Position numbers and translations under genes: made by a program | NCBI GenBank assembly: GCA_029226065.1 | Contig: JAQXXM010000042.1 | Location: 1 to 54,292, forward strand | Reading direction: 5' to 3' | Length of the DNA stretch: 54,292 bases | Origin: Clostridiales bacterium | Lineage (GTDB): Bacteria; Bacillota; Clostridia; UBA1381 | The notes under the pieces: model-generated | The model's database searches: none | The model's input: only the letters and a program-made list of their open reading frames with translations | Told to the model about the DNA's origin: nothing | In this document: positions 1 to 10,420 of the stretch, piece by piece | How the letters are laid out: every line of letters begins with the position of its first letter | Numbering within the stretch: position 1 is the first letter of the stretch

Positions 1-124
1 CGATGAAATCAAAAAACGCTACTCAAAACAGCTTGAGCTTTATAAAAAAGCAATTGAGGAGCTTACAAAAAAGCCTGTTAAGGAATGTTATTTATACCTG
101 TTTGACACAGGCGAAACAACGTAA
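1..124 (+). CDS. addA: ATP-dependent helicase/nuclease subunit A, C-terminal end (truncated by window start)
   Basis: Open frame from base 2 to TAA at 122-124 reads DEIKKRYSKQLELYKKAIEELTKKPVKECYLYLFDTGETT*, typical of the AddA C-terminus. Confidence 0.7.
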   Translation, partial: DEIKKRYSKQLELYKKAIEELTKKPVKECYLYLFDTGETT

Positions 125-176
125 AACTAATCTCCCAAGCAGATCGGTTTTACAGGATTGCTTAATATAACGCTAA

Positions 177-210
177 ATGAAAAATTCGCATTTTACTGCG
201 AATTTTTCAT
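177..210. terminator. Bidirectional intrinsic terminator
   Basis: Perfect 14-bp inverted repeat ATGAAAAATTCGCA-ttttac-TGCGAATTTTTCAT between convergent genes. Confidence 0.8.
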
Positions 211-218
211 GTAGTATT

Positions 219-2456
219 TTAATTCACATCAGGCATCCTTTGCACTCTGCCTCCATATCCTTGTGCTGTTGGTTGTGTGCCTATAACGGTATTTTGCCCT
301 GATATAGTTATATCGTGGCTTTCATCTCCGACACTCAGCACGTAGTCCGCTCCTGGTTCTATATCGGGTGAAGTGATTAAAACAGCACTATATACGGCTT
401 GTGGCAAATATTCTGCCAATATATCACCGCTTGAATTTTTAAGAGTAATGCTCTCGTTAGCATTATGGCTTGTTTCACTGTATAGATAAATCGCATTATT
501 CGGCAGAGAAAGTCCGCCTGCGTTTCCGTTTTTGCCGCCTCTGTCTGTTCCTCCTCTTGCGGCTAAAACAAGCGTAACATTTTCACCGACTGTTAATGTG
601 CCGTCAGGGTCTATGACACTATTCGATCCCGTAAATGTTCCGTTTTCTTTTACAGCTTGAACAGTTCCGCCGTTTAGAACAATATTTCCGTTTGAGTCTA
701 AGCAATCATCACCTGCAACCGCCTTGACAGTGCCGCCGTTTATAACAAGACAGTCTTTCATATTACCGCCCATCATACCGCCGTTCTGAGGTCTGTTTTC
801 TCCGCCTGTAAATTCGGGCGGCTGCATATCTTCGTTCTCATCCGGCACAGGTCTGTTTTCACGATGTGTATTGGGTGTCACAATATCTCCATTGGAGCTT
901 TTTTCTCCCTTATTAACCTTATCAATGCCGTTAAATTCAGGTCTCTCTACACCATTTTGCGACGGCATCATTTGACCTCTGCCGCCCATCATTGTGCCTG
1001 TTTTTCCGCCTGTTGCATTTATGGCATCGTCTAATGAAACAATATCTATTATACCGTTGTTTATCGTCAATATGTTTTTACTTTCCAAGCCTTCTGTGGA
1101 TTTTGTAATATTGATAACAGTATCTTCTCCGCCAATAGTCAGATTTCCGTGTGCGGATATTCCCTTGTCATAAGTCGAGTTCAGACTAAATGTACCGCCT
1201 GTAATTTCAATCTCGTCCTGACAGTGAATAGCGTGTGACGCAGAGTTTACTGTTATTGTGCCTCCCAAAATCTCAATCATCCATCCAGCATTAATTCCTT
1301 TTGATGATTTTTCAAACTCGACATCGGTATTGTTTTCTTCAGGACGCATTGGGAAACTATTGTCAAGTATATCTGTTGTATTTGTTTCAATGGGAGTTGC
1401 GTTTGTTTCTATGTTAAACTCTCCGCCCTCAATTATTACTATAGATTCCGAATCAACTCCGTCGCCAACCACAGATGCGTTTATAGTTCCGCCTGTCATT
1501 TTAAAAATATCGTTGACGTGTATTCCATCGCTTTCTGATGTAAGATTTAATATACCGTTTTCAATCGTCAGATTATCCGATGCTTTAATTGCGTGGCCGC
1601 CGTTTGCGGTGATGTTCAATGTTCCGTCACCTTTGATTTCAAGATTATCCTTTGCATATATTGCATCACTTTCATTATCTTTTACTGTCAGATTGTTTTC
1701 TGTTCCGTCAGTAATGGTAATATACGCTTTATCTGCATTTTCGATATATATACACGGATTTGTGCTTGAAGTAATCGAAACACCGCTAAGACGAAGCTTT
1801 ACCTTTTCTGCTGTATTTACGGTTATATTACCGTTATCGAGTGTACCCGTTAGAGTAAAATCACCGCCTGCTGTAATTTTAATCTCTTTATCTGAAATTT
1901 CCACACCCTCGCCTGTATATGTCAAATCATCGAGGTTGATTGTGCCTGTGTTCTCTTTCCAGCTTTCGTCATCATCCTCATCAGAGGTTATAGTCACATT
2001 TTTATTTGTATCGTCCCAATCCACATTCAGCCCAAAAGCTTCGGATATCGCACGTGCAGGTACTAACGTTCGTCCGTCTATTATTTGTGATGGTACATCT
2101 AACGTTACGGTTTCATAGACGGGGTTGCCCTCATTATCGGTATCGCCCTTGTCAATCTGCATATCAGAGGAGTTAATTACCATTGATATTGTTTTTGAGT
2201 TTTTTCTGGCTGATACTGTTTGCGTTTCACCGTTCCACTTTACAACTGCGCCTATTTCCTCAAAAATTCTCCTGAGCGGGACCATTGTTCTCCCGTCAAT
2301 AATCTGCGGCTGTACATCAAATTCAATTGCTTGACCGTCTAAAGTTACAGTGATATCATCATCGGCAAACGCTGACATTGAGCCTGTAAGCATTGTAACG
2401 ATTACTGCCGCACTTAAAAATAGAGATAATACTTTTTTCTTCATTGTTTTCACCAA
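219..2456 (-). CDS. Carbohydrate-binding domain-containing (Cthe_2159-like beta-helix) secreted protein with N-terminal copper-amine-oxidase-like domain
   Basis: Signal peptide; two IIDGRT(M/L)VP(L/A)R repeats typical of copper amine oxidase N-terminal-like domains; repetitive GGTI/NGGT beta-helix segments. Confidence 0.8.
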   Translation of the reverse strand: MVKTMKKKVLSLFLSAAVIVTMLTGSMSAFADDDITVTLDGQAIEFDVQPQIIDGRTMVPLRRIFEEIGAVVKWNGETQTVSARKNSKTISMVINSSDMQIDKGDTDNEGNPVYETVTLDVPSQIIDGRTLVPARAISEAFGLNVDWDDTNKNVTITSDEDDDESWKENTGTINLDDLTYTGEGVEISDKEIKITAGGDFTLTGTLDNGNITVNTAEKVKLRLSGVSITSSTNPCIYIENADKAYITITDGTENNLTVKDNESDAIYAKDNLEIKGDGTLNITANGGHAIKASDNLTIENGILNLTSESDGIHVNDIFKMTGGTINASVVGDGVDSESIVIIEGGEFNIETNATPIETNTTDILDNSFPMRPEENNTDVEFEKSSKGINAGWMIEILGGTITVNSASHAIHCQDEIEITGGTFSLNSTYDKGISAHGNLTIGGEDTVINITKSTEGLESKNILTINNGIIDIVSLDDAINATGGKTGTMMGGRGQMMPSQNGVERPEFNGIDKVNKGEKSSNGDIVTPNTHRENRPVPDENEDMQPPEFTGGENRPQNGGMMGGNMKDCLVINGGTVKAVAGDDCLDSNGNIVLNGGTVQAVKENGTFTGSNSVIDPDGTLTVGENVTLVLAARGGTDRGGKNGNAGGLSLPNNAIYLYSETSHNANESITLKNSSGDILAEYLPQAVYSAVLITSPDIEPGADYVLSVGDESHDITISGQNTVIGTQPTAQGYGGRVQRMPDVN

Positions 2457-2473
2457 TAATTCCTTTCATTATA

Positions 2474-3163
2474 TTATTTTGTCACAGTTGCAGTTGCAAC
2501 CGATAAAATTATACTTAAATTGCCGTTTCGGCAACGAAGCTCGTTTATAAATTCCTGTTCATTTGCACCATCTGACATTTCAACGTTATAACACAGTTCA
2601 AAAAGTGATCCTAAATCTGTGGTCTTTATTTTTGTAAGTGTGTGCTTTTTTGTATACGTATTTAAAATTTCGTCAAACACACCCTCATAATTCAAATTTT
2701 CAGGAATGAGAATTCTTAGTGTCTTGTTTGTAGTTTTCTTTTCAAATGTCTTGAATTTTTCAAGCAAAATAATCACTAAGCAAAGGACAGCAACAAACAA
2801 TATTCCATATCCGTACAGCCCCACACCGCAGGCAAGACCTGCTGCAATATCAAAAAATATAAAGCCAATATCCTTTGCATCTCCCGGTGCACTACTGAAA
2901 CGTATAATAGACAGTGTTCCCGCAAGGCTGAAAGCACGTGCAATATTTGAGCCGATAAACAGAATTATAACCGAAAGAATTATCGGAAGCATACATAGTG
3001 TAATTGCAAGACTTCGTTGATAATATTCTTCGCCCTGAGTTTTGTAATATGTAAAGGCAATCCCGCCGCCAAGAATAAGTGCCACCGCCATTGTTATCAG
3101 GCTTTGAATAAATGTCAAATCCGCTGATGTATTTACTAAAAGTTCGTTAAAAAAGCTGTCCAT
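2474..3163 (-). CDS. DUF4956 domain-containing membrane protein
   Basis: Multi-TM N-terminal half, SIIRFSSAPGDAKDIGFIFFDIAAGLACG motif; sits between VTC and Cthe_2159-like genes. Confidence 0.8.
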   Translation of the reverse strand: MDSFFNELLVNTSADLTFIQSLITMAVALILGGGIAFTYYKTQGEEYYQRSLAITLCMLPIILSVIILFIGSNIARAFSLAGTLSIIRFSSAPGDAKDIGFIFFDIAAGLACGVGLYGYGILFVAVLCLVIILLEKFKTFEKKTTNKTLRILIPENLNYEGVFDEILNTYTKKHTLTKIKTTDLGSLFELCYNVEMSDGANEQEFINELRCRNGNLSIILSVATATVTK

Positions 3164-3176
3164 TTCCTTCCTCCTG

Positions 3177-3893
3177 TTACATAGCCATCTGTAATTGATG
3201 AATAAATTCTGTTCCGTATTTTGAAAAGCTACGTCTTTTTATGTCATATTTTGCAAGCATATCCGTAAGCCACAAAGGCATCGCTTTTGATGTTTTTACC
3301 TCCATAAGATAAACTCCGTCGGGCAACAGTGCTTCGCCATAATCGCCGTCCTCTAACGCAACGTCATATCTGCGTGTCCTGATGTTTTTATCAAATGATA
3401 TTCGTAAATCGTTATTGTCTTTTTCAAAATACGCTATCCTGTCGTATGCTAAATATACCTTTGGCTTTAAGCGATAAACCTGTAGGAAATATTCAATTTC
3501 CTTAAGTACCTGTGTATTCATATATTCCTTTAACTCAGGCGGTTTTCCGCTTGAAATGAAATTATATGCCTCCGATAGCTTAAGCACTGTTCTGCGTTTA
3601 TTTACAATGTCGTTAAATTTCTTTTTTATCTCTAAAAATACTTGGCTGTCATTTGTCGGCACTCCGTATGAACGAAGCCTTAATTTTTCTTTATAATTCG
3701 GTTTTGACAGAGATGTGCGTATCAAATAGTCGTCCTCCGTATCAAAATATATATTGGAAATTGTATAAGGCTTATGGTTTACATTGTATTTGTCGGGCAT
3801 CATATATTCGTCCATTACTTCAATCACTTTTTGAAATGTATCTGCATCTAACAGATATTTTTGTTCGTGCCTGTTAAAAACTTCTATTGCCAT
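3177..3893 (-). CDS. Polyphosphate polymerase (VTC) domain-containing protein
   Basis: RHEQKYLLD...YTISNIYFDTEDDYLIRTSLSKPNYKEKLRLRSYG...FLEIKKKF...YLMEVKTS typical of VTC/CYTH tunnel proteins. Confidence 0.85.
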   Translation of the reverse strand: MAIEVFNRHEQKYLLDADTFQKVIEVMDEYMMPDKYNVNHKPYTISNIYFDTEDDYLIRTSLSKPNYKEKLRLRSYGVPTNDSQVFLEIKKKFNDIVNKRRTVLKLSEAYNFISSGKPPELKEYMNTQVLKEIEYFLQVYRLKPKVYLAYDRIAYFEKDNNDLRISFDKNIRTRRYDVALEDGDYGEALLPDGVYLMEVKTSKAMPLWLTDMLAKYDIKRRSFSKYGTEFIHQLQMAM

Positions 3894-3910
3894 AAATTTA
3901 CCTCCTTACT

Positions 3911-4009
3911 CTACTGAATTACGGAAATTGTCTCGCCGTCGCTGTAATATGTCTTTTGAAGCGGATAAGCCTCAAACAAAACGATCATCAAGTACAAAAG
4001 ACATTTCAT
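3911..4009 (-). CDS. Possible 32-aa small ORF upstream of the VTC gene
   Basis: MKCLLYLMIVLFEAYPLQKTYYSDGETISVIQ, AGGAG about 11 nt upstream; directly precedes the VTC RBS. Confidence 0.3.
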   Translation of the reverse strand: MKCLLYLMIVLFEAYPLQKTYYSDGETISVIQ

Positions 4010-4083
4010 CAGTTCTGCCCACTCCTTTCCACTCGTTGGGGACATTATAAATGACTTAAATTAAATTAACATTAAAAAGAAAA

Positions 4084-4110
4084 AAATCTGCAATTTTTTC
4101 TTGCAGATTT
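4084..4110 (-). terminator. Intrinsic terminator downstream of proS
   Basis: AAATCTGCAA-ttttttc-TTGCAGATTT; on the minus strand followed by a T tract. Confidence 0.75.
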
Positions 4111-4178
4111 CTATAAATATTTATAGTATGGGATTTATCGCCTTTAAACGGTATGTGCTAAAGGCGATAATCCTTCGC

Positions 4179-5885
4179 TTATATATTAGCCTTAATAAAT
4201 TCTGTCACCTTTGCAACGGCATCTGAAAGCGGAATATCTACTGCACTTTCCATTGCACGTTCCTTGTACTCAACAATACCCTCCGACAGTTTCTTGCCGA
4301 CTACAACACGTACAGGAATACCGATTAAGTCAGCATCCTTGAACTTAACTCCGGCACGTTCTGCTCTATCGTCTATTAGTGTCTCAATTCCTGCCTCTGT
4401 AAGCTCATTGTAGAGTTTTTCTGCGGCATTGACCTGTTCTTCATCTTTATAGTTTGCAGGCACTACAATTGCCTGATACGGTGCAATAGATACAGGCCAT
4501 ATTATACCGTTATCATCATGGAGCTGTTCAACTGCCGCCGCAACACAGCGTGTAACACCAATACCGTAACAGCCCATTATAACAGTCTGCTGTTTGCCTG
4601 ATTCGTCAAGATACTTTAATCCCAACGCATCTGAATACTTTGTGCCAAGCTTAAAGATATGACCTACCTCTATACCCTGCTCGGACTTGATTGTGCCTCC
4701 GCATTTCGGGCATTTATCGCCCGTCACTACTACACGAATATCTGCAACAACATCAGGTGTAAAGTCACGGTCCATATTAACGTTCTTGTAGTGCATATCA
4801 GTCTCGTTTGCACCTACAACAAAGTTCTTCATAAGCTCGACTTCTTTGTCTGCATATATGGGTATTCCCAAATTTATCGGGCCTGCAAAACCGACCTGTG
4901 CATTTGTAATATCACGAACAACCGCAGGCTCTGCAAGCTCTAAGTCGTCACGACAGCCCACAAGATTTTTTAGCTTGACTTCGTTTACATCACGGTCGCC
5001 ACGCACCATTGCGGCAATATACTTATCGTCTGCCTTGTAAATAATCGTTTTAGCAAAGTTATGTGCCTGCATACCGAGAGACTCTACAAGCTCATCAATA
5101 GTATGTGCGTTAGGTGTCTCAATCTTCTCTAACGGAAGATCACCTTCAATCTGATCGACTTCCTGAGGTATACACTCGCACTTCTCATAGTTTGCCGCAT
5201 ATCCGCAATCGTCACAGTATGCAATTCCGTCCTCGCCTACAGGAGATTTTACCATAAATTCCTGTGAACCGCTTCCGCCCATTGCACCGCTGTCAGCATC
5301 AACTACAGTAAAGTCAAGTCCAAGACGTGTAAATATTCTGTTATATGCATCGTACATTTTCTGATACGATTCGTCAAGCCCCTTTTGGTCAAGGTCAAAG
5401 CTATATGCGTCCTTCATCACAAACTCTCGGCTGCGAATAACTCCAAATCTCGGTCTGCCCTCGTCACGATACTTTGTCTGAATTTGGTAAAGTGTCATAG
5501 GATATTCCTTATATGACTTTACGTTATCTATTACACACTGTGTAAATAGTTCCTCATGCGTAGGACCAAGACAGAAATCACGGTCGCCTCTGTCTTTAAG
5601 CTTAAACATACTCGGTCCGAATACATCCCATCTGCCCGATGCCTGATATGCCTCTGCCGGCAACAGTGCCGACATTAAAAGCTCCTGTGCCCCTGCCTTA
5701 TCCATTTCCTCACGGACAATGTTCTCTACCTTTTTGAGCGTTCTTAATCCCAACGGTAGATATGAATATATTCCTGCGGCAAGCTTACGAATAAGACCGG
5801 CCCGAAGCATTAGTCTGTGGCTTGCTATTTCCGCCTCTGCCGGCACTTCTCGAAGTGTTGGCATTAATAAGTTAGACATTCTCAT
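4179..5885 (-). CDS. proS: Prolyl-tRNA synthetase (bacterial type with editing domain)
   Basis: [87 protein letters not shown]. Confidence 0.97.
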   Translation of the reverse strand: MRMSNLLMPTLREVPAEAEIASHRLMLRAGLIRKLAAGIYSYLPLGLRTLKKVENIVREEMDKAGAQELLMSALLPAEAYQASGRWDVFGPSMFKLKDRGDRDFCLGPTHEELFTQCVIDNVKSYKEYPMTLYQIQTKYRDEGRPRFGVIRSREFVMKDAYSFDLDQKGLDESYQKMYDAYNRIFTRLGLDFTVVDADSGAMGGSGSQEFMVKSPVGEDGIAYCDDCGYAANYEKCECIPQEVDQIEGDLPLEKIETPNAHTIDELVESLGMQAHNFAKTIIYKADDKYIAAMVRGDRDVNEVKLKNLVGCRDDLELAEPAVVRDITNAQVGFAGPINLGIPIYADKEVELMKNFVVGANETDMHYKNVNMDRDFTPDVVADIRVVVTGDKCPKCGGTIKSEQGIEVGHIFKLGTKYSDALGLKYLDESGKQQTVIMGCYGIGVTRCVAAAVEQLHDDNGIIWPVSIAPYQAIVVPANYKDEEQVNAAEKLYNELTEAGIETLIDDRAERAGVKFKDADLIGIPVRVVVGKKLSEGIVEYKERAMESAVDIPLSDAVAKVTEFIKANI

Positions 5886-5915
5886 AATGTATGGTTTCCT
5901 TTCATATCTTCAAAA

Positions 5916-6788
5916 TTAATAGCTTTGGCTCTTTATCATTGTGCCTATACCTGTTTTTGTGAATATCTCAAGTAACAGGCAATGCGGGATACGTCCGTCT
6001 ATAATATGCACGCCTTTTACACCGTCACGTATCGCCTCAACACAGCCTTGTACCTTAGGAATCATTCCGCCGTTTATTGTGCCATCATTAATCATATCGT
6101 CAATATCCTGCGGCATTGCCTCATATACTATTTCACCGTTTTTGTCCTTTATACCCTCGACATCAGTCAACAGAATAAGCTTTTCTGCCTGCACAGCTGC
6201 TGCAACTGCGGCGGCAACTGTATCGGCATTTACGTTATAGCTGTTACCGTCACTATCAGTACCTATCGGTGCAATAACAGGTATCCACTGGTCTTTATAC
6301 AGTAAATCAAGCACACATCTTTTAACTTTCTTGATTTTTCCTACAAATCCTATATCTACTTCCTCACCGTCAACTACGGTTTTCTGCTTTTCACATTCGA
6401 TAAATGATGCATCAATACCGCTTATGCCGACAGCTCTGCCTCCATGTTTGTTGATTAGTGCGACTATTTCCTTGTTTGTCTTACCGATAAGCACCTCCTG
6501 GGCAACCTTAACGGTTTCCTCGTCAGTTACACGCAGACCGTTTATAAACTGGCTCTTAACTCCTTTTTCGCTTAATGCCTTTGAAATATCGGGTCCGCCA
6601 CCGTGAACAACTATCGGGTTAAGTCCGATAAATTTCAATAGAATTATATCCTCAATTACCGAATTTTTCAGCTCCTCATTTATCATAGCATTACCGCCGT
6701 ATTTTATTACTACGGTTTTTCCTGAAAACTTCTGTATATATGGCAATGCATCAATAAGGATTTGCGCTTTTTTAATCAGTGTTTCCAT
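5916..6788 (-). CDS. argB: Acetylglutamate kinase
   Basis: [52 protein letters not shown]. Confidence 0.97.
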   Translation of the reverse strand: METLIKKAQILIDALPYIQKFSGKTVVIKYGGNAMINEELKNSVIEDIILLKFIGLNPIVVHGGGPDISKALSEKGVKSQFINGLRVTDEETVKVAQEVLIGKTNKEIVALINKHGGRAVGISGIDASFIECEKQKTVVDGEEVDIGFVGKIKKVKRCVLDLLYKDQWIPVIAPIGTDSDGNSYNVNADTVAAAVAAAVQAEKLILLTDVEGIKDKNGEIVYEAMPQDIDDMINDGTINGGMIPKVQGCVEAIRDGVKGVHIIDGRIPHCLLLEIFTKTGIGTMIKSQSY

Positions 6789-6818
6789 TTATATCCTCTT
6801 TTCGTACGTTTATATTTA

Positions 6819-7856
6819 TTACAGATAAAAGCCTGCATTGGCAATACCTGTCTTTTCGTCAAGACCAAACATCAAATTCATATTCTGTACAGCCTGTCCT
6901 GCCGCACCCTTGTAAATATTATCTATTGCAGATACTATAACGGCACGATTGAGCCTCTCATCTACTACCATACCGATATCGACAAAGTTCGAGCCCGCAA
7001 CGTGCTTAGTTTCGGGAAGCTTTCCTGCATCTTTGATGCGTACAAAATATTCGTCCTTATAGAACTCTTTATAAATATCTACAAGCTCTTCTGTCGTACA
7101 TGGCTTATTAAGATTTACATATATTGTAGCAAGAATACCTCTCTTTTGCGGAATAAGGTGGGGCGTAAAAGAAATCATTACCTCCTCGCCTGCGGCTTTT
7201 GAAAGCTCCTGTTCAATTTCCGATGTATGACGGTGAGTTGCAATCTTGTATGCCTTTGTGTTCTCCGTACATTCGCAGAAATGATAACCCAGTCCCAATC
7301 CTCGTCCTGCACCTGTAACACCTGATTTTGCATCAACTATTATGTTTTTACTGTTGCCTAATCCGCTTTTTAAAATCGGATATGTGCCAAGGATTGAACA
7401 CGTAGTATAACAGCCCGGGTTACCTATAAGACGAGCCGACTTCACCTTATCACGATAAAGCTCGCATAAGCCGTAAACAGACTCTTTTAAAAGCTCGGGT
7501 GACGAATGTTTCTGACCATACCATTTTTCATATACTTCTATATCGTCATATCTGAAATCACCGCTTAAATCAATGACTTTAAGACCTTTTTCGACAAGTG
7601 ACGGAATAACGTCCTTTGATGCGCCGTGAGGAAGTGCCGTAAACGCCACATCGCACTCCGCAACTCTGTCAATATCAAGCTCTTCGCAGTCCATATCAAG
7701 TACGTGTGCAAAATTCCCGTAAACCTCCGATATAGGCTGACCGTCAAAGCTGTGAGAGCCTAAAATCTTAAGCTCTGCGTCAGGGTGACTGCTAAGTATT
7801 CTTACAAGCTCAATTCCTGCATACCCTGTAGCACCCAATACAGCTACCTTTATCAT
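6819..7856 (-). CDS. argC: N-acetyl-gamma-glutamyl-phosphate reductase
   Basis: VAVLGATGYAGIELVRIL; IGNPGCYTT; SGVTGAGR; SNFVDIGMVVDERLNRAVIVSAIDNIYKGAAGQAVQNMN. Confidence 0.97.
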   Translation of the reverse strand: MIKVAVLGATGYAGIELVRILSSHPDAELKILGSHSFDGQPISEVYGNFAHVLDMDCEELDIDRVAECDVAFTALPHGASKDVIPSLVEKGLKVIDLSGDFRYDDIEVYEKWYGQKHSSPELLKESVYGLCELYRDKVKSARLIGNPGCYTTCSILGTYPILKSGLGNSKNIIVDAKSGVTGAGRGLGLGYHFCECTENTKAYKIATHRHTSEIEQELSKAAGEEVMISFTPHLIPQKRGILATIYVNLNKPCTTEELVDIYKEFYKDEYFVRIKDAGKLPETKHVAGSNFVDIGMVVDERLNRAVIVSAIDNIYKGAAGQAVQNMNLMFGLDEKTGIANAGFYL

Positions 7857-7872
7857 TGTAAATGCCCCCTTA

Positions 7873-9375
7873 TTATACCTGTTCTACAAATTTATCAAAA
7901 GCCTTTCGACCTGCCTCGTCGCACTTATACACACCTGCGTGTCTTAGTACCTCAACGAAAACATCGCCAACCTCGTCTCGCAATATTTCCTGTACATTAT
8001 CTTTGTTAAGCTCAGGATGTCTTGCTTTAACGTCCATTGCCCATTCTTTATGAGATGATGTTTTTTCGTCCTCTGACATATCCTTATTGTTGAGCAACGC
8101 ATCGCCGACTGCATCAAGTTCCTCTACAAGTCTTGCAGGAAGTACAGCTAAACCCATAACCTCTATTAAGCCTATATTCTCTTTTTTAATATGGTGTAGC
8201 TCACTATGCGGATGATACACTCCCAGAGGATGCTCGTCTGTTGTGATATTGTTACGCAAAACAAGATCCATTACATACTTACCGTCTGCCATACTTGCAA
8301 TCGGAGTAATTGTATTATGGGGAGTACCGTCTGTCTGCGCAAATATAAACGCATCTTCGTCCGTATAGCTACGCCACGATTTTAGTATTCTGTCTGAGAG
8401 TTCGATTATTTTATCTGTATTATCACTCTTTAGACGGATTACTGACATAGGCCATTTAAGCCTTGATACTTCTACGTCCTCAAATCCGTTTATTGTATAT
8501 GTCTTTTCACTCTTTGCCTTGTGCATCGCAAAAATATGGTTTCCGCCCTGAAAATGCTCATGGCTTAGTATTGAGCCTCCGACTATCGGTAAATCGGCAT
8601 TTGAGCCTATTATGTAATGATTAAAATGTTTTATAAAATCAAGCAATTTCCCGAATACACTTCTGTCTATTGTCATAGGTGTATGCTTGCTGTTGAATAC
8701 GATACAATGCTCGTTGTAGTATACGTACGGCGAATACTGAAATCCCCATTTCTCTCCGCATATATCTATTGGGATAATTCTGTGATTTTGACGTGCAGGG
8801 TGGTTTACTCTGCCGCCGTATCCCTCATTTTCAACACAGAGCTGACACATAGGATATGACGATTGCTTTTGTAATTTCGCCGCTGCAATTGCTTTTGGAT
8901 CTTTTTCGGGTTTTGATCGGTTTATAGTTATTTCAATCTCTCCAAACTCCGAATTAACAGTCCATTTAACGTCACGTGCTATTCTCTGACGTCTTATATA
9001 GTTACTGTCACAGGAAAGCTTGTAGAAATAGTCTGTTGCCTGCTTTGGTGACTTTTCGTACAATGAATTAAATTTCTCAATAACAGTTGATGGGAACGGA
9101 GTCACTGTATCCATTATTTCCGTATCAAAAATGTCACGGTATACAATGCTGTTGTTCTCAAGTAAGCCGTTTTCTGCGGCATAATCTGTAATAGCATCGA
9201 GAATGTCCTCAAGCGTATTTGATTTGTCACAACTATCCGTTACTTCATAATCGTCAAGCCCCAGCTTTGTCAAAAGTCTGTTTCTTACATAGATTTTATC
9301 GCTTTCGCTTATAAGCTCTGCATCAATAGCATAGTTAATAAGCTCATCTATTTTGGTATATATCATATTTAGCAC
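7873..9375 (-). CDS. galT: UDP-glucose--hexose-1-phosphate uridylyltransferase (class II GalT)
   Basis: YPMCQLCVENEGYGGRVNHPARQNHRIIPI; GGSILSHEHFQGG. Confidence 0.93.
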   Translation of the reverse strand: MLNMIYTKIDELINYAIDAELISESDKIYVRNRLLTKLGLDDYEVTDSCDKSNTLEDILDAITDYAAENGLLENNSIVYRDIFDTEIMDTVTPFPSTVIEKFNSLYEKSPKQATDYFYKLSCDSNYIRRQRIARDVKWTVNSEFGEIEITINRSKPEKDPKAIAAAKLQKQSSYPMCQLCVENEGYGGRVNHPARQNHRIIPIDICGEKWGFQYSPYVYYNEHCIVFNSKHTPMTIDRSVFGKLLDFIKHFNHYIIGSNADLPIVGGSILSHEHFQGGNHIFAMHKAKSEKTYTINGFEDVEVSRLKWPMSVIRLKSDNTDKIIELSDRILKSWRSYTDEDAFIFAQTDGTPHNTITPIASMADGKYVMDLVLRNNITTDEHPLGVYHPHSELHHIKKENIGLIEVMGLAVLPARLVEELDAVGDALLNNKDMSEDEKTSSHKEWAMDVKARHPELNKDNVQEILRDEVGDVFVEVLRHAGVYKCDEAGRKAFDKFVEQV

Positions 9376-9403
9376 TCTCCTTACGCATATTTACTCATTT
9401 TAC

Positions 9404-9432
9404 ATTTTATCACAAAGATGCGTATTTGTAAA
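9404..9432 (-). promoter_or_regulatory. galT sigma-A-type promoter
   Basis: Minus strand TTTACA-N17-TAAAAT. Confidence 0.55.
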
Positions 9433-9446
9433 GGGGTTAAATACAA

Positions 9447-9483
9447 AAAAACAGGATTTTGCCAAACGCAAAATCCTGTTTTT
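9447..9483 (-). terminator. Terminator after jag
   Basis: AAAACAGGATTTTGC-caaac-GCAAAATCCTGTTTTT hairpin abutting jag stop. Confidence 0.85.
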
Positions 9484-9484
9484 A

Positions 9485-10420
9485 TCAATCCTTTGAATGT
9501 GCAGCCAAGTATTCTTCAAAATTCTTATATTCTGCCTTGTGCTGCTGTGGTTTGAAGTCAGCCTTATACGTCAATGTGCTTGATGTATTTTCTGTATCAG
9601 CCTCTGCATAGTTATTATTGTTGTAGCCGCCGCGCAGTGATGTTTCTTCCTTCTTCTCGCGCCTTGGTTTATCATGACTGTTGCGTTTCTGATACGGCTT
9701 CGGGTTCTTCGGTGCGATAACGACCTTTCTGTAAGGCTCCTGTCCTACAGAGAACGTTGTAACATCTTCATTATCCTGAAGCTTTGAATGTATTATACGT
9801 CTTTCATAAGGATTCATCGGCTCAAGTGCGAATTTTCTGCCTGTGCGAACAACTTTCGCAGCCAGTCGCTGTGCCAATGCGCATAAAACCTCTTCACGCT
9901 TCTCTCTGTAATTTTCCGTATCTATAGAAACTTTTACATAGTCCTCTGATGTCTGATTGACTACTAAAGATGTGAGGTACTGAATACTGTCTAATGTGTC
10001 GCCTCGTTTACCGATTACAACACCCATATTCTCGCCCTCAAGATTTACCTCGACCATATCGCCCTTAAGCTCAGCTGTAACTGTAGCCTCTATTCCCATA
10101 GCCGATAGTACATCCTTTATAAAATTCTTAGCATTCTCAGCAGGTGATTTGGAGTCATATACTCCGCCCTTTTTCTCTGACTTTACTGTTTCCTTTACAG
10201 GCTTTTCTTCAGTACCGGTTTTTCCTGTTTGCTCTACTGTTACTTTAACAATAGCCTCTTTAGCCATAAGACCTAAGAAACCCTTTGCCGGCTCCTGAAT
10301 TACCTCTATTTGTGCATCTTCTCTTTTTGCACCAAGCTCTTCTAATGCAAGCTCAACTGCTTCATCAATACTTTTTGCCTTTTTTTCCGTGCTGATAACG
10401 TTTTTCGGGAACTTTGACAA
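9485..10420 (-). CDS. jag: RNA-binding protein Jag/KhpB (SpoIIIJ-associated)
   Basis: Jag-N (AKSIDEAVELALEELGAKREDAQIEVIQEPAKGFLG), KH (GVVIGKRGDTLDSIQYL) and R3H regions. Start chosen at TTG 10420 with GGGGAGGA just upstream; the ORF extends to 10444. Confidence 0.9.
   Translation of the reverse strand: MSKFPKNVISTEKKAKSIDEAVELALEELGAKREDAQIEVIQEPAKGFLGLMAKEAIVKVTVEQTGKTGTEEKPVKETVKSEKKGGVYDSKSPAENAKNFIKDVLSAMGIEATVTAELKGDMVEVNLEGENMGVVIGKRGDTLDSIQYLTSLVVNQTSEDYVKVSIDTENYREKREEVLCALAQRLAAKVVRTGRKFALEPMNPYERRIIHSKLQDNEDVTTFSVGQEPYRKVVIAPKNPKPYQKRNSHDKPRREKKEETSLRGGYNNNNYAEADTENTSSTLTYKADFKPQQHKAEYKNFEEYLAAHSKD

Noticed and set aside
1258-2118. Plus-strand 286-aa ORF and many similar plus-strand ORFs (e.g. 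5941-6240, 31201-31782, 35805-36389)
   Set aside because: Antisense to well-supported minus-strand genes, no plausible RBS or family; composition typical of shadow ORFs
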